A DNA stretch of 33,093 bases from Bradyrhizobium sp. YR681. Lineage in GTDB: Bacteria > Pseudomonadota > Alphaproteobacteria > Rhizobiales > Xanthobacteraceae. The translations under genes were made by a program, and so were the position numbers. Below, one piece after another: positions 1-6,870 of the stretch. A model generated the notes under the pieces. The model was not told where the DNA came from and did no database searches. It saw only the letters and a list, made by a program, of their open reading frames with translations. Position 1 is the stretch's first letter. Each line of letters starts with the position of its first letter. The stretch covers positions 57,501-90,593 of the forward strand of contig NZ_AKIY01000183.1 in the NCBI RefSeq assembly GCF_000282615.1, in the 5' to 3' direction.

Positions 1-387
1 GCGCGGTCCTCGCCATTGGCGCCGGGCATCGCGATCGACCACCGACATCCCCGCGCCCTCGGTCGCGCGTACCGGCACCGTGGCCGGATCGAAATCCTCC
101 AGACAAAACACGTTGACGCCGAAATGATCAGGCGCGGCGCGCTTGCGGTGAAAAACGTAGATGCCGCAGCGTGAGCAGAAGAAATGCTTCGCGCGGTGCG
201 TATTCCATTCGTAGATCGACAAAAGATCTTCGCCGCTCTCAACGGTGAGCGCGCTCTCATGCACCTTCGTCATCAGCGCGTTCTTCTGCCGGCACAACGA
301 ACAATCGCAGGTCGTCAGCTCTTCGATGTCTGACACGAGGCTGAACGTCACCGCGCCGCAGTGGCAGGATCCGCGATAGGTCGGCAT
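1..387 (-). CDS. GFA-family protein (glutathione-dependent formaldehyde-activating fold), partial
   Basis: The reading frame is open from ATG at 387 to the left window edge (129 codons), so the C-terminus is missing. The translation carries the seven cysteines of the GFA/CENP-V fold: C8 and C10 (SCHCG), C27, C29 and C32 (CDCSLC), C71 and C74 (FFCSRCG). In the family these bind structural and catalytic zinc. Founder members were proposed to join glutathione to formaldehyde, but most GFA proteins have no proven substrate, so only the fold is assigned. It is read leftward and diverges from the secreted-protein gene at 627. Family call is firm, function is not. Confidence 0.85.
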   Translation of the reverse strand, partial: MPTYRGSCHCGAVTFSLVSDIEELTTCDCSLCRQKNALMTKVHESALTVESGEDLLSIYEWNTHRAKHFFCSRCGIYVFHRKRAAPDHFGVNVFCLEDFDPATVPVRATEGAGMSVVDRDARRQWRGPR

Positions 388-626
388 GTTGGTCTCTTTC
401 CGTCCTGATATGCCCGAGCATCGGCGAGGCGTGCCCGCCGCACAACAGATGGATTGCACGCAGAACAATGTTTGGTGATCGCCAGGACCTCCACCGGCTT
501 GTGATCATTCAGCCATGATCGCTGACTAGCAGAGTTCATGTGGAGTTCATTTCGAGTTCCCTAGCCTTCCATCTGTCAGACCTTCGACCTGCCAAGACCA
601 ACCATCCCCTCAAGGAGGAGACTCTC
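388..626. other. Divergent intergenic region
   Basis: Gap between the leftward GFA gene and the rightward secreted-protein gene, so both promoters should lie here. A short direct repeat of GAGTTCAT occurs near 533-551. No clear -35/-10 pair, tRNA or hairpin could be assigned by eye. A strong Shine-Dalgarno (AAGGAGGAG) at 612-620 sets the start of the next gene. Confidence 0.4.
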
Positions 627-1214
627 ATGCCAGCATTGCTTCGTCCCGCCCTCGCCGCGCTCGGCGTCGCGTGCCTTGTGTCCGCAGCATCGCTTGCTTC
701 CTCCAGCACCGCGTTCGCGCAAGCCAAGCCGGCTGCGCCCGCCCAGGAGGCCGCGCCGGCACAGGCGCCGGCGCTGAAGCAGATCGCGCTCACCGACAAG
801 CAGCTCGACAGCGTGCTCGCGGCGCAGAAGGACATGGACGCGATCACGGAAAAGCTTCCCGAAAACTCCGCGCCCGACCAGAAGGTGATCGGCCAGCTCG
901 ACGGCGTCGCCAAGAAATTCGGCTTCACGGGCTATGACGACTACAACAACGTCGTCGACAACATCAGCCTGGTGCTCGGCGGCTTCGACCCCGCGACGAA
1001 GAAATATGTCGGCACCGAAGCTGTGATCAAGGCGCAGATCGCCCAGCTCCAGGCCGACAAGAAGATGCCGGCCAAGGACAAGAAGGAAGCCCTCGACGAA
1101 CTCAATGAAGCGCTGAAGACCCCGGCGCCGCAGGTCGAGAACAAGGGCAATATCGAGCTCGTCGGCAAGTATTACGACAAGCTCGTTGCTGCGCTCGGGG
1201 ATGACGAGAACTGA
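627..1214 (+). CDS. Secreted/periplasmic protein of unknown function
   Basis: 195 residues starting at ATG 627, chosen because AAGGAGGAG lies 6 nt upstream and because the protein then begins with a typical Sec signal peptide: a hydrophobic stretch at about 5-30 and an A-F-A/Q cleavage site near 33. An in-frame ATG at 540 exists but would bury the signal. The mature part begins with an Ala/Pro-rich linker, then a hydrophilic, helix-rich, Lys/Asp-rich domain of about 140 residues with few cysteines or aromatic residues. I do not recognise a named domain. It is monocistronic and followed by a strong hairpin terminator. Probably a small periplasmic helical protein; no function assigned. Confidence 0.75.
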   Translation: MPALLRPALAALGVACLVSAASLASSSTAFAQAKPAAPAQEAAPAQAPALKQIALTDKQLDSVLAAQKDMDAITEKLPENSAPDQKVIGQLDGVAKKFGFTGYDDYNNVVDNISLVLGGFDPATKKYVGTEAVIKAQIAQLQADKKMPAKDKKEALDELNEALKTPAPQVENKGNIELVGKYYDKLVAALGDDEN

Positions 1215-1230
1215 GCCCGCAACGCTCGTG

Positions 1231-1360
1231 TCCCGGACGTACTGCAGCGTAAAACGCTGCTGCGCGGAGCCGGGACCCAGAGAGCTCCGGACTTGCGGTT
1301 GCATGGGCCCCGGCTCTGCAGCGCGCCGTTGAAGGGACGCTGCGCTGCGTCCGGGGCACG
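1231..1360. repeat. Dispersed palindromic repeat, family C copy 1
   Basis: Begins with TCCCGGACG and ends with the complementary CGTCCGGGGCA, with internal GAGCCGGGAC / GGCCCCGGCTCTG arms, so the whole unit can fold back. A second copy with the same block order lies at 20159-20272 between two acyl-CoA dehydrogenase genes. No reading frame is likely inside it. Confidence 0.75.
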
Positions 1361-1380
1361 AGACCGAGTCCAGACCAAAG

Positions 1381-1411
1381 AGAGCCCCGGAGAGATCTCC
1401 GGGGCTTTTGT
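1381..1411 (+). terminator. Rho-independent terminator
   Basis: AGCCCCGGAGA and TCTCCGGGGCT form a perfect stem of about 11 bp with a 2-nt minimal loop, followed by TTTTGTCGTTTTT on the + strand. It lies downstream of the secreted-protein gene and before the 3' end of the leftward TRAP gene at 1437, so it could serve both. Confidence 0.8.
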
Positions 1412-1436
1412 CGTTTTTAGACGCCGCGAACCGGCC

Positions 1437-2528
1437 TCACGTCCTCGTCCGCATCCGCATCATGAAGCTGTCGTAGCTCAGCTCCGCGACCTGCATCCAC
1501 GCCAGCGACTCGTTCCTGAAGGCCGACAGGCTCGTGTACATCTTGCCGAAATGCGGGTTGGTCTTGGTGAGGTCCGCATAGATCTCGTTCGCGGCGGTGT
1601 AGCAGGCCTCGAGCACCTCCTGCGGAAACGGCTTCAGGATCGCGCCGGCCACCAGCAGGCGCTTGAGTGCCGGCGGGTTGACGTAATCGTATTTGCCGGT
1701 AACCCAGGTGAAGGTGTCGCGCGAGGCCATCTCGATCACGGACTGATAGTGCTTCGGGAGCGCGTTCCACTTGTCGAGATTCATGATGTTGTGGCCCTGG
1801 CCGGTGCCTTCCCACCAGCCCGGATAGTAGTAATATTTGGCGACCTTCACGAAGCCGAGCTTCTCGTCGTCATAGGGGCCGACCCATTCGGCTGCGTCGA
1901 TGGTGCCCTTCTCCAGCGCCGGATAGATGTCGCCGCCCGCGATCTGCTGCGGCACGCCGCCGACCTTGGCGATGATCGTGCCGGCAAAACCGCCGACGCG
2001 GAATTTCAGTCCCTTGAAATCCTCCATCGACTTGATCTCCTTCCGGAACCAGCCGCCCATCTGGGCGCCGGTCGAACCGGTCGGAATGCCGATCGTGTTG
2101 TGCTCCTTCAGGAGGTCGTTGAGCATCTCCGTGCCGCCGCCGAACAGCAGCCAGGAAATATGCGCGCGCGTGTTCAACCCGAACGGCAGCGACGTGCCGA
2201 AGGTGAAAGCGGGGTTCTTGCCCCAGTAATAATACAGCGCTGTGTTGCCCATCTCGACGGTGCCGTTCGACACCGCATCGAGCACCTGCAGGCCCGGGAC
2301 GATCTCGCCGGACGCGAATGGCTGGATCTGGAATTTGTTGTCGGTGGCTTCGGCCACGCGCTTGCAGAAATATTCGCAGCCGCCGTAGAGCGTATCGAGC
2401 GCCTTGGGCCAGCTCGCGGCGAGCCGCCATCTCACCTCCGGCGACGACTGCGCAATCGCCGGCGCGGCAACCGCTGTGCTTGCCGCCAGCCCGGCGCCCG
2501 TTACTTTCAGGAAATCACGACGTTTCAT
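1437..2528 (-). CDS. TRAP transporter substrate-binding protein, DctP family (copy 1)
   Basis: 363 residues, usual for a TRAP solute receptor (about 330-370). It starts with a twin-arginine-like leader (MKRRDFLK, hydrophobic stretch, A-I-A cleavage near residue 26) for export to the periplasm. Family marks include FRVGGFAG, whose Arg corresponds to the carboxylate-binding arginine of DctP proteins, and QQIAGGDIYPALEKGTIDAAEW. The overall pattern resembles the TakP/FcbT-like group that binds 2-oxoacids or aromatic acids. ATG 2528 follows GGAGGG in the mRNA. No dctQ/dctM permease gene is nearby, so the membrane partner must be encoded elsewhere or the receptor is an orphan. The next gene upstream is a close paralogue of equal length. 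Confidence 0.93.
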   Translation of the reverse strand: MKRRDFLKVTGAGLAASTAVAAPAIAQSSPEVRWRLAASWPKALDTLYGGCEYFCKRVAEATDNKFQIQPFASGEIVPGLQVLDAVSNGTVEMGNTALYYYWGKNPAFTFGTSLPFGLNTRAHISWLLFGGGTEMLNDLLKEHNTIGIPTGSTGAQMGGWFRKEIKSMEDFKGLKFRVGGFAGTIIAKVGGVPQQIAGGDIYPALEKGTIDAAEWVGPYDDEKLGFVKVAKYYYYPGWWEGTGQGHNIMNLDKWNALPKHYQSVIEMASRDTFTWVTGKYDYVNPPALKRLLVAGAILKPFPQEVLEACYTAANEIYADLTKTNPHFGKMYTSLSAFRNESLAWMQVAELSYDSFMMRMRTRT

Positions 2529-2792
2529 GCGTATCCCTCCGTTGTGCCGATTGCTCGACTTAAGGGAACGATCTTCGTGTCGTCTTGGGTTCGCCGATAA
2601 CCGACGTTGTGTTTTGCTATGGTGAAGGTGTGAGCGTGTCCGACGGCCCTTCAGGGCTCTTGGTGGATCCCGTGCGTTGCGGTTCCGTCGTCAGGATGAT
2701 CGCTTGCCCGGGGATAATCAAGCGTCGTCGGTTCGCTCGCAGTTGCGAAGGGGGGCGTCTCATCCATGAGATGGGAGCACCGACGAAAAGTC
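2529..2792 (-). promoter_or_regulatory. Leader and candidate promoter of TRAP copy 1
   Basis: No gene here. On the minus strand a TTGATT (2721-2716) and CATCCT (2698-2693) separated by 17 nt form a candidate sigma-70-type promoter, followed by a GGAACCGCAACGC block (2686-2674) and a small GCCCT/AGGGC hairpin (2658-2646). The same elements with the same spacing occur upstream of TRAP copy 2. Conservation between the copies, about 195 nt from each start codon, is the main evidence. It implies a 5' UTR of about 150 nt. Confidence 0.5.
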
Positions 2793-2875
2793 GTCATGCC
2801 CGGGCATGTCCCGGGCATCTACCTTCTTTGTGCTGCGTGGTCAGGCGTGGATGGCCGGGACAAGCCCGGCCATGA
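2793..2875. repeat. Dispersed palindromic repeat (GTCATGCCCGGGCAT type)
   Basis: GTCATGCCCGGGCATGTCCC at the left is answered by GATGGCCGGGACAAGCCCGG at the right with CATG ends, giving an interrupted palindrome of about 80 nt. This looks like the short dispersed repeats usual between Bradyrhizobium genes. It lies just beyond the terminator of TRAP copy 2. Confidence 0.6.
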
Positions 2876-2893
2876 GGAGCATAGGAATAGCAA

Positions 2894-2924
2894 AAGCCCC
2901 GGAGATGGCAGCATCTCCGGGGCT
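2894..2924 (-). terminator. Rho-independent terminator of TRAP copy 2
   Basis: AGCCCCGGAGATG and CATCTCCGGGGCT pair as a stem of about 13 bp. On the minus strand it is followed by TTTTGCTATT. It sits 35 nt past the stop of the leftward gene at 2959. Its stem is nearly the same sequence as the terminator at 1381-1411, so the terminator was probably copied together with the gene. Confidence 0.75.
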
Positions 2925-2958
2925 TCTTCGTCTCCAGTCGTGGGGACGGCTCAGCGCC

Positions 2959-4050
2959 TCACGTCTTCGTTCGCATCCGCATCATGAAGCTGTCGAAGCT
3001 GAGCTCGGCGACCTGAAACCACGGCAACGCCTCGGCGCGGTAGGCGGACAGGCTCGCATACATCTTGCCGAAATGCGGATTGGTCTTGGACAGTTCGGCA
3101 TAGGTCTCGTTGGCAGCCGCGTAGCAGGCTTCGAGAACGTCCTGCGGGAACGCCTTCAACGTCGCGCCCGCCACCAGGAGCCGCTTCAAGGCCGGCGCGT
3201 TCAGCGCGTCGTACTTGCCGGTGATCCAGGTGAAGGTATCGCGCGAGGCGGCATCGATCGCGGCCTGATAATGCTTCGGCAGCGCATTCCACTTGTCGAG
3301 ATTGATGATGTTGTGGCCCTGGCTCGTGCCTTCCCACCAGCCCGGATAGTAGTAGTACTTCGCGACCTTGACGAAGCCGAGCTTCTCGTCGTCATAGGGC
3401 CCGACCCATTCGGCCGCGTCGATCGTGCCTTTTTCCAGCGCCGGATAGATGTCGCCGCCGGCGATCTGCTGCGGCACCGCGCCGAGCTTGGCCATGATGG
3501 TGCCGGCGAAGCCACCGATGCGGAATTTCAGGCCCTTGATGTCGTCGAGCGTCTTGATCTCCTTCCGGAACCAGCCGCCCATCTGCGCGCCGGTCGATCC
3601 GGTCGGAATGCCGTAGACGTTGTGCTCCTTCAGGAGGTCGTTCACGAGCTCCTGCCCGCCGCCCCACAGCAGCCAGGAGATCTGCTGGCGCGTGTTCAGT
3701 CCGAACGGAAGCGCGGTGGCGAAGGTGAAGGCGGGGTTCTTGCCCCAGTAGTAATAAAGCGCGGTGTTGCCCATCTCGACGGTGCCGTTCGACACGGCGT
3801 CGAGCACTTGCAGGCCCGGGACGATTTCGCCGGCCGCGAACGGCTGGATCTGGAATTTGTTATCGGTGATCTCGGCAACTTTTTTGGCGAAATATTCGCA
3901 GCCGCCATAGAGCGTATCGAGCGACTTCGGCCAGCTCGTGGCGTGGCGCCACCTGATTTCAGGCGACGACTGCGCGATCGCAGGCGCGGCGACGGCGGTG
4001 CTTGCAGCGAGGCTCGCGCCCGTCACCTTGAGAAAATCACGACGTTTCAT
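2959..4050 (-). CDS. TRAP transporter substrate-binding protein, DctP family (copy 2)
   Basis: 363 residues, the same length as copy 1, and roughly 85% identical by eye, including the leader MKRRDFLKVTGA and the motifs FRIGGFAG and QQIAGGDIYPALEKGTIDAAEW. Expected periplasmic receptor for an organic acid taken up by a TRAP permease. ATG 4050 is chosen because AAGGGA lies 6 nt upstream and the Tat-like leader begins there; the frame stays open to 4419 but that stretch is leader and repeat DNA. Differences from copy 1 are scattered (for example KSMEDF versus KTLDDI, GGVPQ versus GAVPQ), suggesting an old duplication with possible change of ligand. No permease genes adjoin. Confidence 0.93.
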   Translation of the reverse strand: MKRRDFLKVTGASLAASTAVAAPAIAQSSPEIRWRHATSWPKSLDTLYGGCEYFAKKVAEITDNKFQIQPFAAGEIVPGLQVLDAVSNGTVEMGNTALYYYWGKNPAFTFATALPFGLNTRQQISWLLWGGGQELVNDLLKEHNVYGIPTGSTGAQMGGWFRKEIKTLDDIKGLKFRIGGFAGTIMAKLGAVPQQIAGGDIYPALEKGTIDAAEWVGPYDDEKLGFVKVAKYYYYPGWWEGTSQGHNIINLDKWNALPKHYQAAIDAASRDTFTWITGKYDALNAPALKRLLVAGATLKAFPQDVLEACYAAANETYAELSKTNPHFGKMYASLSAYRAEALPWFQVAELSFDSFMMRMRTKT

Positions 4051-4338
4051 GCGTATCCCTTCCATTGCGTCGATGCGTCGAGCAGGGAACGATCTTGGTG
4101 TCGTCTTGGCTTCGTCGAGGATCGACGTTCTCTTGTTGAGATTGTTGAGCGTTTCCGAATGGCCCTGATGGGCTCTTTTTTGCTGGAAGCCGGGCGTTGC
4201 GGTTCCAGCCTGAGGATGGCCGGGCGCCCTGCGATAATCAAGCCTCCTGCCGCCCTCGCAGCTGCGAACGCTGGCAGACGAAAGTCGGGGGGCACCGGCG
4301 AGCTGCTGGTTCTTTGGGCAGCAGCTCCGAAGGCAGTG
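4051..4338 (-). promoter_or_regulatory. Leader and candidate promoter of TRAP copy 2
   Basis: No convincing gene. On the minus strand TTGATT (4241-4236) and CATCCT (4218-4213) are 17 nt apart, followed by GGAACCGCAACGC (4206-4194) and a GCCC/GGGC hairpin (4173-4162). These match the order and spacing upstream of copy 1 although the sequence between has drifted, which supports a functional promoter plus leader of about 155 nt. Confidence 0.5.
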
Positions 4339-4460
4339 CGCTCCCTCCCCCGCTTGCGGGGGAGGGCTGGGGAGAGGGTGCATCCACAGTGAGACTCCCC
4401 CAGAGGTGAGAGCCCTCACCCGGCGCTACGCGCCGACCGCTCCCGCAAGCGGGGGAGGTG
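4339..4460. repeat. Dispersed palindromic repeat, CCCTCCCCCGCTTGCGGGGG type (family D)
   Basis: CCCCCGCTTGCGGGGGAGGG at the left and CCCGCAAGCGGGGGAGG at the right flank GAGAGGGTG...CCCTCACCC arms. A related unit with the CTCCCGCAAGGGGAGAGG core lies at 14605-14745. Non-coding. Confidence 0.65.
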
Positions 4461-4490
4461 GGGAGCCCGTGGTCGTGGTCTTTTCCCCCC

Positions 4491-5804
4491 TCAACCTTCC
4501 TTGGTGAACGCCGCCTCCATCGCCTTCCTTGTCCTGATCGTCTCGTTGGCCGCATCGAACTCGACATCGCTCCAGCGCACGATCTCGCCATGGGCGACGT
4601 CGTGCTTCAGCTTCAGCCGGTGCGCGAGGCCGATCGGCAGGGCACCCGCCTTCAGGCTCGTGGCCGCCGGTACCAGCTTGCCCCACACCGTGTAGCCGCC
4701 TTCGCCGTCCAGCATCTCGCCGGCGCGCAAGGCGCGCTTGGCGACGGATGCGACGTCGCCGCGGAAGCTGTAGGGCTGGCCGGTCGGCTCGCCCCGCAGC
4801 GCAGCGGAGAGGATCGAGATGTTCAGCTCCAGCCCGATCAGGTGGTAGGGCTTGTACATCGCGGCAAAACGCCCGCTGCCGTCGGTCTTCAGGCCGTACT
4901 GCCGGAAGCAATCCGCGGCGTAGTCGTTCGGCGCCTCCAGCACGACATAGACGCCCCAGCGCAGGTCGCGAAATACCGGCCTTCCGTCGCGTTCGAGCGA
5001 GGAGACGACTTCGACCACGCCGGACCGCTCCAGCACGCCGCCGCGGGATCGCGGCCGCATGATGTGCGGGAGGTCGTCGACGCCGCAGGGCGGAAACAGC
5101 AGCCCCTCCGAGGGCACGTCGAGGCCGCAGGCATTTGCGATCGCGGCCATCTCGATCGCCGATTTGGTGCCGTCGAGGAAGGAATTGAACATCTGCGGGT
5201 TCATGCCGGCCGACTGCGCCTCTCCGGCGGTCAGTCCGTAATGCTGCCAGACGCCGTCGGGCGTGACGTCGTGATAGGCCGGCAGGTATTTCGTACCCTT
5301 GCCGGCGGCAACCACGCGAAAGCCGGTGGCGCGGGCCCAGTCCACCATCTCCGCCGTCAGCGCCGGCTGGTCGCCATAGGCGAGCGAATAGACCACGCCC
5401 GCTTTGCGCGCCTCCTCGGCCAGCAGCGGGCCCGCCAGCACGTCGGCCTCGACGTTCACCATCACGACATGCTTGCCCGCCGCGATCGCAGCGCGTGCGT
5501 GCCTGATGCCGACCGCGGGATTTCCGGTCGCCTCCACCACCACGTCCATCGCGCCGCCGGCGATGGCGCGCGCGCCGTCATCGGTAAACACCGTGGCCGC
5601 GATCCGCTCGGCGGTCCAGCCGACCGTGCGGCAGGCCTCGCGCGCGCGGTCGCGGTCGATGTCGACGATGATGGGCACTTCCAGCCCCGGCGTGTGCGGC
5701 ACCTGCGCCAGAAACATCGAGCCGAATTTGCCGGCGCCGATCAGCGCGACACGGACGGGCTTGCCGGCGGACGCGCGGGCCTGGAGGAGGCGAAAGAGGT
5801 TCAT
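4491..5804 (-). CDS. NAD(P)-dependent oxidoreductase, homoserine-dehydrogenase-like with C-terminal SAF domain
   Basis: 437 residues. An N-terminal Rossmann domain has GAGKFGSMF (about 24-32) for NAD(P), followed by VVVEATGNP and GKHVVMVNVEAD typical of Gfo/homoserine-dehydrogenase-like proteins. The last ~80 residues (from about RALRAGEMLDGEGGYTVWGK) match a SAF-type domain. This architecture is the 'predicted homoserine dehydrogenase with SAF domain' group (COG4091), whose substrate is generally unproven; a branched or acidic sugar derivative is a possibility only. ATG 5804 is chosen at the start of the Rossmann fold; the frame is open far upstream, but that crosses a palindromic repeat and the next gene. 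Last gene of a leftward gntR-dioxygenase-oxidoreductase set. Confidence 0.85.
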   Translation of the reverse strand: MNLFRLLQARASAGKPVRVALIGAGKFGSMFLAQVPHTPGLEVPIIVDIDRDRAREACRTVGWTAERIAATVFTDDGARAIAGGAMDVVVEATGNPAVGIRHARAAIAAGKHVVMVNVEADVLAGPLLAEEARKAGVVYSLAYGDQPALTAEMVDWARATGFRVVAAGKGTKYLPAYHDVTPDGVWQHYGLTAGEAQSAGMNPQMFNSFLDGTKSAIEMAAIANACGLDVPSEGLLFPPCGVDDLPHIMRPRSRGGVLERSGVVEVVSSLERDGRPVFRDLRWGVYVVLEAPNDYAADCFRQYGLKTDGSGRFAAMYKPYHLIGLELNISILSAALRGEPTGQPYSFRGDVASVAKRALRAGEMLDGEGGYTVWGKLVPAATSLKAGALPIGLAHRLKLKHDVAHGEIVRWSDVEFDAANETIRTRKAMEAAFTKEG

Positions 5805-5837
5805 GGGGAAATGTCCTGGGCGTAACAATCTAAGCTC

Positions 5838-5935
5838 GTCATTCCGGGGCGCAACGAAGTCGCGAGCCCGGAATCCATACTCCCGATGGTGGTTATGGAT
5901 TCCGGGCTCGACGCTACGCGCCGCCCCGGAATGAC
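5838..5935. repeat. Dispersed palindromic repeat, family A copy 1
   Basis: GTCATTCCGGGGC at the left and GCCCCGGAATGAC at the right are exact inverse complements, with inner arms GGAATCCATA and TATGGATTCC. It lies between the dioxygenase stop and the oxidoreductase start, so it would fold in the operon mRNA. Other copies: 6767-6868 and 17528-17626. Confidence 0.85.
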
Positions 5936-5938
5936 AAT

Positions 5939-6739
5939 TTACTCCGCCGCCTGCCGCGGTGCCCGTGCAAGCCGCACCAGCGCGTCGTCCTCCACCGTCT
6001 TGATCGGCGCAAAGTCGCGGTGCGCGATGTACTCCGGCCGCGTGGGGGTGCGGATGTAATTCGAGACCGCGTTCAGCGTCAGGTACACGATCTTGCGCGG
6101 ATAGGGCGTGATGTTGCCGGCGGAGCCGTGCACGAGATTGCCGTGGAACATCAGCATGCCGCCGGGCTTGCCGGTCGGCGCGACGATGCCGCCCTGCTTG
6201 ACCAGCCGCGTCACCGTGTCCTCGTCCAGCGTCCACAGCGGATAGGACGTCGTCGCAAGGTCGTGCGAGGCCTTGAGGTCGCCGGCGTGCTGGCTTTGCG
6301 GCACCAGCATCAGGGGCCCGTTGATCGGCATCACCTCGTCGAGGAAGATCGCGATGTTCATCGCGCGCGGCTCGGGCATGCCGTCGTCGCGCTTCCAGGT
6401 GCCGTAATCCTGGTGCCACTGCCAGACGTCGCCGGTGAAGGCCGATTTCGCGTTGATCTTGAACTGGTGCATGTAGACCGGCTCGCCGAACAATTGCTCC
6501 ACGGGATCGATCATGCGCGGATGCGCGCCCAGAATGCCGAACGCCTCGTTGTAGAGATGCGCGGCAAAGGCCGTGCGCGGCGCGCCGCTCTTCTCGCGCC
6601 AGACTTCCGGCCGGTTGGCGTCATAGATGCCGACCGCCTCGCGGGCGAGGAGATCGACCTCCTCTTGGGCAAACAGCTCGGGCAGGAACAGCCAGCCCTC
6701 GCGGTGGAAGAACTCCAATTGCTCCTGAGACAGTTTCAT
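5939..6739 (-). CDS. Phytanoyl-CoA dioxygenase (PhyH) family protein, EctD-like
   Basis: 266 residues, a cytosolic non-haem Fe(II)/2-oxoglutarate dioxygenase. Iron ligands are visible as H109 and D111 (WQWHQDYGTW) and H204 (LVHGSAGN), with R215 as the likely 2-oxoglutarate anchor (GNITPYPRK). The segments DDGMPEPR, INGPLMLVPQSQH, LVKQGGIVAPTGKPG and HGSAGNITPYPR resemble ectoine hydroxylase (EctD) rather than generic PhyH, but no ectABC genes are present, so the true substrate is probably another small polar molecule. ATG 6739 follows AGGAGG by 6 nt. It lies between gntR and the SAF-domain oxidoreductase, separated from both by family A repeats, and is probably controlled by that GntR protein. 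Confidence 0.88.
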   Translation of the reverse strand: MKLSQEQLEFFHREGWLFLPELFAQEEVDLLAREAVGIYDANRPEVWREKSGAPRTAFAAHLYNEAFGILGAHPRMIDPVEQLFGEPVYMHQFKINAKSAFTGDVWQWHQDYGTWKRDDGMPEPRAMNIAIFLDEVMPINGPLMLVPQSQHAGDLKASHDLATTSYPLWTLDEDTVTRLVKQGGIVAPTGKPGGMLMFHGNLVHGSAGNITPYPRKIVYLTLNAVSNYIRTPTRPEYIAHRDFAPIKTVEDDALVRLARAPRQAAE

Positions 6740-6766
6740 GGGTCGTCCTCCTGTTTGATTTTTGTT

Positions 6767-6868
6767 GTCATTCCGGGGCGCGCGAAGCGCGAGGCCGGAA
6801 TCCATTTCTCCGCAGCGTATGCCGTCTGATGGATTCCGGTTCGACGCGGCGCGTCGCCCCGGAATGAC
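6767..6868. repeat. Dispersed palindromic repeat, family A copy 2
   Basis: GTCATTCCGGGGC...GCCCCGGAATGAC (the right arm reads CGCCCCGGAATGAC) with inner GGAATCCAT / ATGGATTCC arms. It fills the whole gap between the gntR stop (6871) and the dioxygenase ribosome-binding site. Confidence 0.85.
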
Positions 6869-6870
6869 AG

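Noticed and set aside
1293..2600. 435-codon open frame on the + strand opposite TRAP copy 1
   Set aside because: Shadow frame of the TRAP receptor gene; an equivalent frame (2806-4392) exists opposite copy 2, as expected from the duplication, without a domain or ribosome-binding site.
2585..2875. Possible 96-codon gene between the TRAP copies
   Set aside because: It overlaps the conserved leader and a dispersed repeat, and has no ribosome-binding site or known domain; the matching region of copy 2 does not keep the frame.
4051..4419. N-terminal extension of TRAP copy 2 to an upstream start at 4419
   Set aside because: The extension translates leader and repeat DNA; ATG 4050 has a ribosome-binding site and begins the Tat-like signal shared with copy 1.
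5805..6419. N-terminal extension of the SAF-domain oxidoreductase
   Set aside because: It would read through a palindromic repeat and the dioxygenase gene in another frame. ATG 5804 begins a normal Rossmann-fold protein.
5939..6739. Naming the dioxygenase ectD
   Set aside because: Similarity to ectoine hydroxylase is clear in motifs, but no ectoine synthesis genes are present and the neighbours suggest another substrate.
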